This document shows, one piece after another, positions 1-8,144 of a stretch of DNA of 64,000 bases (position 1 is the stretch's first letter; the number at the start of each line of letters is the position of its first letter). The notes beneath the pieces are model-generated. The model worked only from the letters and a program-made list of their open reading frames with translations. It ran no database searches and was not told the origin of the DNA. The DNA is taken from NCBI RefSeq assembly GCF_900112755.1, contig NZ_FOMW01000004.1, forward strand, positions 266,882 to 330,881, in the 5' to 3' direction. The position numbers and the translations under genes are program-made. The stretch comes from Sulfitobacter brevis (GTDB lineage Bacteria; Pseudomonadota; Alphaproteobacteria; Rhodobacterales; Rhodobacteraceae).

Positions 1-231
1 GACTTCATGCACATGTTCGGGCATGTTTGCCTTGGCCTGATGTGGGCGAAAATGGGCTTGGCGGCCAAGAATGCCCTTGCAGCGGGCACCGGTGACGCCC
101 AATTCTACAAGACCAAGCTGGCCACGGGGCGTTACTATATGGCGCGCCAATTGCCTGCCACTGCGCTTCACCTGACCCGTATCCAATCGGGCGCCGACAC
201 AGTGATGGCTCTGGCCGAAGCCGACTTCTGA
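1..231 (+). CDS. Acyl-CoA dehydrogenase, C-terminal end only (5' truncated by window edge)
   Basis: An open frame enters from the left edge and ends at a TGA at 229-231, giving the last 76 residues of a protein. The run contains [12 protein letters not shown], then [19 protein letters not shown] and ends [12 protein letters not shown]. This is the usual C-terminal extension of the long (about 590-residue) bacterial acyl-CoA dehydrogenases related to DmdC/FadE. Such flavoenzymes put the alpha-beta double bond into acyl-CoA. The genes to the right (thiolase, FadJ) supply later steps of the same pathway, so it is probably the first gene of a fad operon. Which acyl-CoA it uses cannot be told from the fragment. 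Confidence 0.8.
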   Translation, partial: DFMHMFGHVCLGLMWAKMGLAAKNALAAGTGDAQFYKTKLATGRYYMARQLPATALHLTRIQSGADTVMALAEADF

Positions 232-281
232 ACCGGAGGGGCGGGGCTACGTGCCCCGCTCCGACCCACAAAGGAAAGACC

Positions 282-494
282 ATGCCAAAACGCTTCCGCC
301 TGACCCGCCGCTTCCCTGTCGCAATGACAGAGGATGGCTATCGCAAGCTGAAAAAATTCAGCAAGGACGCAGGGCTAGACGAAGGCGAGGCGCTCTCCTT
401 TTTGTTCGAGAATTTTAACAGCGTAATCCATGAAGAAAACCTGACAGCCCGCCTGCGGCTGTTCAACTCGGAGCTCGACGATCGCAAACGCTGA
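282..494 (+). CDS. Small basic protein of unknown function in fad operon
   Basis: A 70-residue frame starts at an ATG 8-9 nt after a clear AAAGGAAAG ribosome site. It begins MPKRFRLTRRFPVAMTEDGY and is rich in Arg and Lys. A predicted helix-rich middle (YRKLKKFSKDAG, then EGEALSFLFENFNSVI) resembles small helical DNA- or protein-binding folds such as ribbon-helix-helix, but I see no decisive signature. It lies 50 nt after the acyl-CoA dehydrogenase and 19 nt before the dehydrogenase relic on the same strand, so it is probably co-transcribed. A regulator or assembly factor for the fad genes is only a guess. Confidence 0.6.
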   Translation: MPKRFRLTRRFPVAMTEDGYRKLKKFSKDAGLDEGEALSFLFENFNSVIHEENLTARLRLFNSELDDRKR

Positions 495-513
495 CACTTG
501 GGAGGGGCGGCAG

Positions 514-993
514 ATGAAAGACCAGACAACCAGCACGTCGCCTTGGATGACGGGCGAACACCGCATGCTCGCGGATATGACCGCGGCGTTCATCGACACC
601 GAATGGGCACTAGAATTCGATAAATCACGCAAGCACTGCCAGATGGACCGCGATACCTCGCAGCAGGCCGCTGTACTTGGCCTGACCCAGCTCCAGAACA
701 CCCGCTTCCAGCCCGCCGAAACCAAAACCAGAACCTCGGTCGCCCGCGCCTTCCTCGACAGTTGCATCGCTGATAATCAACGCGGCGCGTTGACGGTCGA
801 GAAAGCCACCATGCAGAAATCCTGGCTCACCGACACCCAAGGCGAAGTGCCTGATATCTGCCTGCAAATGCACGGCGGCTATGGCTTCATGCAAGAATAC
901 GCTGTTGGTGAAATGGGGGCCGACGCCCGCGTCCAGCGCATCTGCGGCGGCACCATTGAAATCATGAACGAACTGATCGGACGCGCCCACTAA
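514..993 (+). pseudogene. Internally deleted acyl-CoA dehydrogenase relic
   Basis: This 159-residue frame joins two separate parts of an acyl-CoA dehydrogenase, whose usual length is about 380. Residues 1-55 match the N-terminal helical start (WMTGEHRMLADMTAAF, then QMDRDTSQQA). Residues from about 60 on match only the last 100 residues (TSVARAFLDSCIAD, SWLTDTQGEVPDICLQMHGG). The FAD-binding beta domain and most of the substrate site are missing. The tail reads MGADARVQRICGGTIEIM where active family members usually have MWADARVQRIYGGTNEIM, so conserved Trp, Tyr and Asn positions have also drifted. A good ribosome site (GGGAGGGG) remains and the reading frame is open, so a short peptide may still be made, but dehydrogenase activity is very unlikely. 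Confidence 0.75.
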
Positions 994-1020
994 CCCGCTT
1001 CATTTGGCCAAAAAAACTCA

Positions 1021-1049
1021 ACGGGGGTTCGGGCGTGTAAAACCCCCGT
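1021..1049. terminator. Perfect 9-bp GC hairpin after the dehydrogenase relic
   Basis: ACGGGGGTT at 1021-1029 pairs perfectly with AACCCCCGT at 1041-1049 around an 11-nt loop. A run of seven A lies just to its left, which reads as T on the minus strand; there is no T run on the plus side. It may act as a weak processing or attenuation hairpin within the operon rather than a full terminator. Confidence 0.35.
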
Positions 1050-1075
1050 ATGACCCGCCAACAAGGACCTGACCT

Positions 1076-1714
1076 ATGACAATCAAACTCCACTGCTTCG
1101 GCGAAAGCGGCAACGCCTATAAAGCGGCCCTCGCCCTGCAATTCAGCGGCCTCGACTGGGAACCGGTCAAGGTGGACTTTTTCGGCGGCGAAACCCGCAG
1201 CCCCGATTATCGCACTGCGCTCAACAACATGGGCGAAGCGCCAGTGATGATCGATGGTGACCTGCGGCTGACCCAATCCGGTGTCATTCAGGATTACGTC
1301 TCCGAGAAATCCGGCAAGTTCGGCGGCAAGGATGCGACGGAACGCCGCGAGATCCTGCGCTGGGTGCTCTGGGACAACCACAAGCTCAGCTCGAATGCCG
1401 GAATGACCCGCTTTCTGATGAATTTCCTGCCCGAAGACAAACGCCCCAAAGAGGTGATCGGCTTCATGCAAGGGCGTCTCGCGGCTGCTTACGGGGTGCT
1501 CAACGATCACCTTGAAGGACGCGAGTGGATCGTCGGCGACAGCCTGACCAACGCCGACCTGTCGTGCTGCGGCTACCTATATTACCCCGAACCTTTCGGC
1601 TTTGACCGCAAGGATCGGCCAAACATCGACACATGGCTCACACGCCTGTCCGAAACACCGGGCTGGAAAGCCCCCTATGACCTCATGCCCGGCAGCCCCG
1701 CTGACCGCGCCTAA
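1076..1714 (+). CDS. Glutathione S-transferase family protein
   Basis: The 212-residue protein has the two-domain GST layout. An N-terminal thioredoxin-like half (residues 1-80) begins MTIKLHCFGESGNAYKAALA and carries the glutathione-contact stretch GEAPVMIDGDLRLTQSGVI, where the Q-S pair of the G-site is visible. A helical C-terminal half includes WIVGDSLTNADL, the usual GST N-capping/D motif. It probably conjugates or reduces an electrophile using glutathione in the cytoplasm. It sits between the dehydrogenase relic and the thiolase gene (11 nt gap to the latter), so it is in the fad operon; a link to detoxifying acyl intermediates is inference. Confidence 0.85.
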   Translation: MTIKLHCFGESGNAYKAALALQFSGLDWEPVKVDFFGGETRSPDYRTALNNMGEAPVMIDGDLRLTQSGVIQDYVSEKSGKFGGKDATERREILRWVLWDNHKLSSNAGMTRFLMNFLPEDKRPKEVIGFMQGRLAAAYGVLNDHLEGREWIVGDSLTNADLSCCGYLYYPEPFGFDRKDRPNIDTWLTRLSETPGWKAPYDLMPGSPADRA

Positions 1715-1725
1715 AGGAGACTGTT

Positions 1726-2940
1726 ATGACCGAAGAAGCATATATCTACGACGCCCTGCGCACCCCGCGTGGCAAAGGCCGCGCTGATGGCTCCCTGCAT
1801 GAGCTGACCTCGCTGCGCCTCTCGGCGCTGACGCTGAATGCTATGAAAGAGCGTAACAACCTCGAAGGCCACGCTGTTGAGGATGTGATCTGGGGCAATG
1901 TCACCCAAGTGATGGAACAGGGCGGCTGCCTTGCCCGCTCTGCGGTGCTGGCCTCTGACCTTGACGAGCGTATCCCCGGCCTTGCGATCAACCGGTTCTG
2001 CGCCAGCGGCATGGAAGCCGTGAACCTTGCCGCCAACCAGATCCGCGGCGGCGCGGGCAATGCCTATATCGCGGGCGGCGTTGAAATGATGGGCCGTGTG
2101 GCGATGGGCAGCGATGGTGCGGCCATTGCCGTTGACCCCTCGCTCGCGATGGACAGCTATTTTGTGCCGCAAGGCATTTCGGCCGATATCATCGCCACCG
2201 AATATGGCTTCACCCGTGACGAGGCTGACAAACTGGCCGTGCAATCGCAGCAGCGCGCCAAACGCGCTTGGGACGAAGGCCGCTTTGCCAAATCGGTGAT
2301 CACCGTGCGCGACCAGAACGGTCTCGCGATCCTTGATCACGACGAATACATGCGCCCGCAAACCGACATGCAATCGCTCGGCGCGCTGAACCCTGCGTTT
2401 CAGGCGATGGGTGAAGTCATGCCCGGCTTCGACAAGATCGCTTTGATGAAGTACCCGCATCTGGAGAAGATCAACCACATCCACCACGCGGGCAACTCTT
2501 CGGGCATCGTTGACGGTGCCGCTGCGGTGCTGATTGGCAACAAGGAATTCGGCGAGAAATACGGGCTGAAGCCCCGCGCCCGCATCCGCGCCACCGCCAA
2601 GATCGGCACCGACCCGACCATCATGCTGACCGGCCCCGTACCAGTGACTGAGAAAATCCTTGCGGATAACGGCATGAAGATCGGTGACATCGATCTTTTC
2701 GAGGTCAACGAAGCCTTCGCCGCCGTGGTCATGCGCTTTATGCAGGCCTTCGACGTGGAAGACAGCAAGGTCAACGTCAACGGCGGCTCCATTGCAATGG
2801 GCCACCCGCTGGGTGCGACTGGTGCGATGATCATCGGCACGCTGCTCGATGAATTGGAGCGTTCCGACAAGGAAGTCGGCATGGCCACACTCTGCATCGC
2901 GTCCGGCATGGGCGCCGCTACGATAATTGAGCGCGTATAA
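1726..2940 (+). CDS. fadA: Acetyl-CoA C-acyltransferase (thiolase)
   Basis: A 404-residue thiolase, full length for the family. The catalytic nucleophile is Cys92 in NRFCASGMEAV. The C-terminal half carries the conserved EVNEAFAAV, the catalytic His in GGSIAMGHPLGATGA, and the second Cys in CIASGMGAATII. It cleaves 3-ketoacyl-CoA with CoA to give acetyl-CoA and a shortened acyl-CoA, the last step of beta-oxidation. The ribosome site is AAAGGAGA just before the ATG. Its stop overlaps the start of the next gene by one base (TAATG), which suggests coupled translation. The FadJ homologue follows about 320 nt later, the normal partner gene. Confidence 0.92.
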   Translation: MTEEAYIYDALRTPRGKGRADGSLHELTSLRLSALTLNAMKERNNLEGHAVEDVIWGNVTQVMEQGGCLARSAVLASDLDERIPGLAINRFCASGMEAVNLAANQIRGGAGNAYIAGGVEMMGRVAMGSDGAAIAVDPSLAMDSYFVPQGISADIIATEYGFTRDEADKLAVQSQQRAKRAWDEGRFAKSVITVRDQNGLAILDHDEYMRPQTDMQSLGALNPAFQAMGEVMPGFDKIALMKYPHLEKINHIHHAGNSSGIVDGAAAVLIGNKEFGEKYGLKPRARIRATAKIGTDPTIMLTGPVPVTEKILADNGMKIGDIDLFEVNEAFAAVVMRFMQAFDVEDSKVNVNGGSIAMGHPLGATGAMIIGTLLDELERSDKEVGMATLCIASGMGAATIIERV

Positions 2941-3239
2941 TGGCCGAGAGCAAACATCCGTTCCACGGCGTTGCCGCACTCGCAAAGAAGCGCGGCGCGC
3001 CCGACTTGCAAATCAAGGTCGAGCATGACGGCGATTACGTGCGGCTTTATCACACTGATCCTGCGCTGTTTTTCAAGCACCGGGACGATCCCAGCGACCC
3101 GTTTGACCGCGAGTTCTTTGGCAAGCACAAGCGCATCCTGCTGAGCGCCGAGGACTGTGCCGGAGACCACGAGTACACGCTGGCCCTGATCGAATCCCTG
3201 CTGGAAAAATTTGCTGATTACAAATTTCAGCGCAGCTGA
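2940..3239 (+). CDS. Uncharacterised 99-residue protein between thiolase and FadJ
   Basis: The start ATG shares its A with the thiolase stop codon (TAATG), so it is almost certainly translated by reinitiation. The product is hydrophilic and mixed in charge, starts MAESKHPFHGVAALAKKRGA and ends with a helical segment YTLALIESLLEKFADYKF. I see no signal peptide, membrane segment or known catalytic motif. The position inside the fad operon, exactly between the genes for the two subunits of the beta-oxidation complex, suggests a role with that complex, but this is inference. Function unknown. Confidence 0.75.
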   Translation: MAESKHPFHGVAALAKKRGAPDLQIKVEHDGDYVRLYHTDPALFFKHRDDPSDPFDREFFGKHKRILLSAEDCAGDHEYTLALIESLLEKFADYKFQRS

Positions 3240-3264
3240 CCTAACCCATTGACGGGAGAGACAT

Positions 3265-5469
3265 ATGACCGATTTCACAATGAAGACCGACGCCGAGGGC
3301 ATCGCCACGATTACCTGGGATGTGCCGAACAAATCCATGAACGTGATGTCCTTTGACGGGCTGCGGGAACTGGAAGAAAACATCGACGCCGCCCTGGCTG
3401 ACGAGGCTGTCAAAGGCATCATCATCACCTCCGGCAAGGAGGGTTCTTTTGCCGGCGGCATGGACCTTAACCTGCTCGCCAAGATGAAGGCAGATGCGGG
3501 CGACGATCCTGCCAAGGGCCTGTTTGAGGGCACCATGAAAATGCACGCCCTGCTACGCAAAATCGAACGCGCAGGCATGGACAAGAAGACCAACAAAGGC
3601 GGCAAACCTGTTGCTGCTGTGCTGCCCGGCACTGCTGCGGGCATCGGACTGGAAATCCCGCTCGCCACGCACCGCACTTTTGTGGCCAACAACCCCAAGG
3701 CCCGTATCGGCCTGCCCGAAATTCTCGTCGGGATCTTTCCGGGCGCGGGCGGCACAACACGGATGGTGCGCAAACTGGGCGCAATGGCGGCCTCTCCCTT
3801 CTTGCTCGAAGGCAAGATGGTCAGCCCCGAGGCCGCGCAAAAGGCGGGCATCATTGATGAGGTTTCCGACGATCCGATGGCCGCAGCCCGCGCATGGGTG
3901 TTAAGCGCCACGGACGCCGATATTCTCAAGCCGTGGGATGCCAAAGGCTACAAAATGCCCGGCGGCACGCCTTACCACCCCGCTGGCTTCATGACCTTTG
4001 TCGGCGCCAGCGCTATGGTGAACGGCAAGACCAAAGGCGCCTTCCCTGCTGCCAAAGCGCTGCTCTCGGCTGTCTATGAAGGTGCGCTTGTTCCTTTCGA
4101 CACTGCGCTCAAGATCGAAGCGCGCTGGTTCACCCATGTGCTGATGAACCCCTCCTCCGAGGCGATGATCCGTTCGCTCTTCCTTAACAAGGAAGCCTTG
4201 GAAAAAGGTGCTGTGCGCCCCGAAGGTGTACCAGACCAACGCGTCAAAAAGCTCGGCGTCCTTGGTGCGGGCATGATGGGCGCGGGCATTGCGCTGGTTT
4301 CTGCTCAGGCGGGTATCGAGGTTGTGTTGATTGACCGCGATCAGGCCGCTGCCGACAAGGGCAAAGCCTATGCCGCGACCTACATGGACAAAGGCATCGC
4401 CCGCAAGAAAGCGACGCCCGAGAAGAAAGAGGCGTTGCTAAGCCTGATCACTGCGACGCCGGATGTCGACGCGCTGAAAGGCTGCGACCTGATCATCGAA
4501 GCGGTTTTCGAGGACCCCAAGGTCAAGGCCGAGATCACCAAGCGCGTCGAAGCGGTGATCCCCGAGGATTGCATCTTCGCCTCCAATACCTCGACCCTGC
4601 CGATCAGCGAGCTGGCCAAAGCCAGCAGCCGCCCCGAGCAGTTCATCGGCATCCACTTCTTCTCTCCGGTAGAAAAGATGCTGCTGGTCGAGATCATCAA
4701 AGGTGCCGAAACCGGCGATCGTGCAGTGGCCAAATCGCTCGACTACGTGCGCCAGATCCGCAAAACGCCGATCGTCGTGAATGACGCGCGGTTCTTCTAT
4801 GCCAACCGTTGTATCATCCCCTACGTCAACGAAGGCGCGCGGATGATCACCGAAGGTGTAGCGCCCTGGATGATCGACCACGCGGCACAAATGCTGGGCT
4901 TCCCCGTAGGGCCAATCCAGTTGACCGATGAAACCTCCATTGATCTTGGCGCCAAGATCGCACGGGCGACCAAAGCCGCGATGGGCGATGCCTATCCGGA
5001 ATCGCCTGCCGATGAGCTGATCTTCTGGATGGAAGAAAAGGGCCGTCTGGGCCGCAAGTCCAACGCCGGTTTCTTTGACTACGATGAAAAGGGCAAGCGT
5101 CAGGACTATTGGAAAGGCATGCAGGAGAAATACCCGCTGGCCGACGTGCAGCCCGATCTCATCGAAGTGCAACATCGCCTGATGTTTGCACAGGTGCTGG
5201 AGGCGGTGCGTGCGCTGGAAGAAGGCGTGTTGATGGACATCCGCGAAGGCGATGTCGGTGCGATCCTCGGTTGGGGCTTTGCGCCGTGGTCCGGTGGCCC
5301 CCTGTCATGGCTCGACATCATCGGCACCCCCTATGCTGCCGAGCGTTGCGACCAATTGGCCGAGAAATACGGCAAGCGCTTCGCCTGCCCCGATCTGCTG
5401 CGCGATATGGCCGACAAGGGTCAAAGCTTCTACGGGCGCTTCAACCCCGAGAAGAAAGCCGCCGCCTGA
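3265..5469 (+). CDS. fadJ: Multifunctional enoyl-CoA hydratase / 3-hydroxyacyl-CoA dehydrogenase
   Basis: A 734-residue fusion. Residues 1-290 are an enoyl-CoA hydratase domain with both catalytic glutamates visible in GIGLEIPLATH and GLPEILVGIFPGAGGT. From about residue 327 a Rossmann domain starts with KKLGVLGAGMMGAGIALVSA and the acidic D in VLIDRD, followed by HFFSPVEKMLLVEII of the 3-hydroxyacyl-CoA dehydrogenase and a C-terminal dimerisation repeat ending near FYGRFNPEKKAAA. It performs hydration and NAD-dependent oxidation of the acyl-CoA, feeding the thiolase encoded upstream. The ribosome site GGGAGAG sets the ATG. The gene ends the operon, followed by a strong terminator. FadB versus FadJ naming is not resolvable here. 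Confidence 0.92.
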   Translation: MTDFTMKTDAEGIATITWDVPNKSMNVMSFDGLRELEENIDAALADEAVKGIIITSGKEGSFAGGMDLNLLAKMKADAGDDPAKGLFEGTMKMHALLRKIERAGMDKKTNKGGKPVAAVLPGTAAGIGLEIPLATHRTFVANNPKARIGLPEILVGIFPGAGGTTRMVRKLGAMAASPFLLEGKMVSPEAAQKAGIIDEVSDDPMAAARAWVLSATDADILKPWDAKGYKMPGGTPYHPAGFMTFVGASAMVNGKTKGAFPAAKALLSAVYEGALVPFDTALKIEARWFTHVLMNPSSEAMIRSLFLNKEALEKGAVRPEGVPDQRVKKLGVLGAGMMGAGIALVSAQAGIEVVLIDRDQAAADKGKAYAATYMDKGIARKKATPEKKEALLSLITATPDVDALKGCDLIIEAVFEDPKVKAEITKRVEAVIPEDCIFASNTSTLPISELAKASSRPEQFIGIHFFSPVEKMLLVEIIKGAETGDRAVAKSLDYVRQIRKTPIVVNDARFFYANRCIIPYVNEGARMITEGVAPWMIDHAAQMLGFPVGPIQLTDETSIDLGAKIARATKAAMGDAYPESPADELIFWMEEKGRLGRKSNAGFFDYDEKGKRQDYWKGMQEKYPLADVQPDLIEVQHRLMFAQVLEAVRALEEGVLMDIREGDVGAILGWGFAPWSGGPLSWLDIIGTPYAAERCDQLAEKYGKRFACPDLLRDMADKGQSFYGRFNPEKKAAA

Positions 5470-5493
5470 TCCTAGGCAAAACTTAAATAGACT

Positions 5494-5528
5494 GCGCCCC
5501 CTTGTTGCAAAAACAAGGGGGCGCTTTT
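5494..5528 (+). terminator. Rho-independent terminator of the fad operon
   Basis: A perfect 13-bp stem (GCGCCCCCTTGTT at 5494-5506 with AACAAGGGGGCGC at 5512-5524), a 5-nt loop, then TTTT. It lies 25 nt after the fadJ stop. Confidence 0.9.
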
Positions 5529-5604
5529 CGTTTGGGGGATGGGATGTTTTCGTGTCAGGTCGCAGGGCTTTTAGGCAGTGCGTCGCGTTAGACGCACCGT
5601 TTCG

Positions 5605-6294
5605 TCAGCAATAAGCGGCGGCAGCGCCCGAGACCCGACCGACCGAGGCAAGGATCTGGTCTTCGCGCATTAGGCATTCGGCGATAAAGGCCGCGTCACT
5701 GGTGCCCAGCAGGTCGTAGGTTGCAGCGTCGGCGGCAAGGAATTGATCCAGCGCGATCGTAGTCGCGGGGCAATGCACCAAGGCGCCGCCTTCGGCATAA
5801 ATTACCTCGTCGCGGGCAAAGTAGATCGCGATGATCTCGAGTTCCTGAAACGGGGCGGCACGGTGAATGCCCCGCACCCCATCAAGCGCCGAAGCAGGCA
5901 CCACAGCGAAGGGGTCGCCGTACATATCCTGCGCCGCGTCACAATCAACCAGCACCCCTTGATCGGGCAGCAGGGTCAGTTCGGTCCGGTTGTCCAACGC
6001 CCCTGCGGGCACCACAACAGGCAATCCGGCCCGGCCCTGCGCTGCGTCGATCCACACCACGCGGCGGCGGATCTCAATTATCTGCTGCATGCCGTGGTCG
6101 AAGGTCAGCACCGTATCACCGACCGCCAGTGCCTCGACCGACCGCCAACCGAGGTTGGATGCGACACGGGTGCCCGCCATCAACCCTTGGGTTTGCGCGG
6201 CCAGACCGCCATCAAACGCGCCCGAACGCTCGACCGAGCGGTGGGCTATCTGTGGGCTCTTTTCTTTCCATCCAAACATTTCATCCATCCCCAT
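5605..6294 (-). CDS. Hint-domain protein
   Basis: A 229-residue protein with a Hedgehog/intein-type (Hint_2) domain. The N-block begins around residue 38 with GLMAGTRVASNLGWRSVEAL, followed by the typical AVGDTVLTFDHGMQQI. The middle contains LTLLPDQGVLVDCDAAQDMYGDPF, where roseobacter Hint proteins usually have a hot-spot S/P-H-R region. Free-standing Hint proteins of this kind are common in Rhodobacteraceae, often of unknown role; self-cleavage has not been shown for them. The block starts with Gly rather than the Cys/Ser nucleophile in GLMAGTRV, so splicing activity is doubtful. Several in-frame ATGs near the start (MGMDEM) make the exact start uncertain. Confidence 0.75.
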   Translation of the reverse strand: MGMDEMFGWKEKSPQIAHRSVERSGAFDGGLAAQTQGLMAGTRVASNLGWRSVEALAVGDTVLTFDHGMQQIIEIRRRVVWIDAAQGRAGLPVVVPAGALDNRTELTLLPDQGVLVDCDAAQDMYGDPFAVVPASALDGVRGIHRAAPFQELEIIAIYFARDEVIYAEGGALVHCPATTIALDQFLAADAATYDLLGTSDAAFIAECLMREDQILASVGRVSGAAAAYC

Positions 6295-6480
6295 GGTGCT
6301 GCGTCCGTGGCAGGGACGCTGTTGCAGTTACCCTTACGAGTTGCAGCGATTCGCGTGTTCAGGAGTGGCCGAGAAAACGGCGAGATTGGGGCATTGTTGC
6401 CGCAATCAGCAACAGTTTGCGCTAAATGCAGCAGATTGATGCGAATGATGCGGCAAACCTCGGGCTTCGGCGCGGTGCGC

Positions 6481-7125
6481 TCAGAAAGAATACCCGAATC
6501 TGGCGATGTCTTCGGCACAGCACTCGGCAATCACATCGCGGGTCGCAGGGATGAAGTAGTCTTGGTACGCCGCGTCCCGTGCCGAGCGGTTGGCGGTCGG
6601 CAGATCGAGCGCAAAACCCAGATGCTGCTCTAGCGGGGCGGCATCCTGTGCGAAATGCTCCAGCCGGATATAGGCGTCACAATGCTCCGCGCCTGCGCAA
6701 TCGCGCATGTAGCGGGCGGCGGGCCAGTCTTGCAGGCTGCGCACCGTGTCGGGGTGGGTCAGGAAATCGGAAAACTCGCTGGTTTTCGCCAGCCCAACGG
6801 CAGGGTGGTCAAAACTCTGTTCGCGCAGCCAGTGATAATAGCTGACCGCGCGGTCCCACGGATTGCGCACCATGGTAAAGCAGAACATCCCCCCCAGCTC
6901 GTCGCGCGTGACCAGCCCGTCGATGTCCGACAGGGTGGCGTGTTTCCATAAACGGCCCCGGGTCGGGACGTCCTTAAGCCGCCGCCGCCGTTTGGCGGCT
7001 TTTGGCGTGTCACCCAGCATAATGTCGTCCTTCATCGCCCGCGCCTCCAACGCCAGCGCCATCGAAGTACCGCCGGTTTTGGGGATGTGCACAAAGGCAT
7101 AGGCCCGACCGCGGCTGATGATCAT
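6481..7125 (-). CDS. Sulfotransferase family protein
   Basis: The 214-residue frame starts MIISRGRAYAFVHIPKTGGTS. The PKTGGTS loop is the 5'-phosphosulfate-binding motif of PAPS sulfotransferases, and FTMVRNPWDRAVSYYHW is the matching 3'-phosphate motif. The family moves a sulfate from PAPS to a sugar or other hydroxyl, often on surface polysaccharide in bacteria; the acceptor is not evident. The start was chosen because its ATG overlaps the TGA of the upstream exporter gene (ATGA), a translational coupling signal. A longer in-frame extension upstream is only the out-of-frame shadow of that exporter. Confidence 0.85.
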   Translation of the reverse strand: MIISRGRAYAFVHIPKTGGTSMALALEARAMKDDIMLGDTPKAAKRRRRLKDVPTRGRLWKHATLSDIDGLVTRDELGGMFCFTMVRNPWDRAVSYYHWLREQSFDHPAVGLAKTSEFSDFLTHPDTVRSLQDWPAARYMRDCAGAEHCDAYIRLEHFAQDAAPLEQHLGFALDLPTANRSARDAAYQDYFIPATRDVIAECCAEDIARFGYSF

Positions 7126-8054
7126 GTTGGTATCTTTGGCGCGCGCAGCGGCACCGGTGTGCTTGAGCGCATTGCGATCACCGCCCCCGCACAGGCGATC
7201 AACGCCATACCCGCAAAGGCCATCGGCTCGACAATCTGGCCCCAAAGAACGAAGGCCCAGAAGCTGGCGAACACCAGCAAGGAATATTCGAACACCGCGA
7301 CCTGACTGGCCTCGCCCAATTGATAGCCGCGAAAGATCAGCGCGATCCCGATAAGCGAGCCAACCGCCTGTACAATGATCCAGAACATCATGCTCGCATC
7401 CAGCGGCCCCCACGTTCTGAGCGCAAAACCTGCGTGCCCGATCGGCGCCTCGGCCGAAACCAGCAGCACCCCGAGCGCACCAAACACAGCCAGCATCCCA
7501 AAGAACCCAGCGGTCAGGGTCAGCGTGCTTTCCCCCTCACACCACGACCGCGTTGCCACCGCCCCGATGGCATAGAGGAGCCCTGCGATGACCGGCAGAA
7601 ACGCCACCAGATCAAGCGCTGCCGGATCGGGCCGGATAACCAGCACCGCGCCAAGAAATCCCAGCACCACAGCCGCCCAGCGGATCGGCCCGACAGTCTT
7701 GCCCTGCACCAGCACCGAGATCATCACCACGAACAGCGGCGAGGTGAACAGCCCCGCTACCACCACGCCAATTGGCATAACCGACAGACAACCGAAATAG
7801 ATCAGCATTGATCCCGCCTGAAACAGGCTGCGCCCCAGCACAGCCCAGATGCGTTTGGAGCGTAACCGCCCCCCGATCAGCATGGCGATCAGCGCCAGCA
7901 GCACCAGCGCCATGACCCCGCGCACCATATGGAACTGCCACAGCGATCCACGCTCGGAGATATAGGGGACGAAATTGTCAGTCAGCCCAAGGCTCGCCAT
8001 GCCTCCCAGTACCGAAAGCGCTGCTAGCCCCGGTCGTGTCACGTCACTGCTCAT
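7122..8054 (-). CDS. EamA/DMT-family membrane transporter
   Basis: A 310-residue, strongly hydrophobic protein with about ten membrane helices in two EamA repeats. Examples are MALVLLALIAMLIGG, VVVAGLFTSPLFVVMISVLV and MAFAGMALIACAGAVIAM. The GKTVGPIRWAAVVLGFLGAVLVIRP stretch after the fourth helix is typical of the drug/metabolite transporter superfamily. These proteins export or import small metabolites across the inner membrane; the substrate cannot be inferred. The stop overlaps the sulfotransferase start by 4 nt, so the two are one transcriptional unit, and the promoter must lie in the 90 nt between it and the divergent acyl-CoA ligase gene. Confidence 0.88.
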   Translation of the reverse strand: MSSDVTRPGLAALSVLGGMASLGLTDNFVPYISERGSLWQFHMVRGVMALVLLALIAMLIGGRLRSKRIWAVLGRSLFQAGSMLIYFGCLSVMPIGVVVAGLFTSPLFVVMISVLVQGKTVGPIRWAAVVLGFLGAVLVIRPDPAALDLVAFLPVIAGLLYAIGAVATRSWCEGESTLTLTAGFFGMLAVFGALGVLLVSAEAPIGHAGFALRTWGPLDASMMFWIIVQAVGSLIGIALIFRGYQLGEASQVAVFEYSLLVFASFWAFVLWGQIVEPMAFAGMALIACAGAVIAMRSSTPVPLRAPKIPT

Positions 8055-8144
8055 CCTGCCCCCGTTGTCCGAAATTCTGCTCTTTCAAAGTCACCGGACG
8101 ACAGCAATACTCAACCCCTAAAATGATCGTATCGGGAGACGGCA

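Noticed and set aside
1711..2985. Long leftward open frame (about 424 codons) opposite the thiolase gene
   Set aside because: It mirrors the thiolase reading frame, has no ribosome site, and its translation is a low-complexity His/Arg/Gly mix. High GC third positions commonly create such antisense frames.
2400..3944. Leftward 514-codon open frame opposite thiolase and fadJ
   Set aside because: It crosses two well-supported genes and their intergenic ribosome sites, and its Ser/Ala-rich product matches no family.
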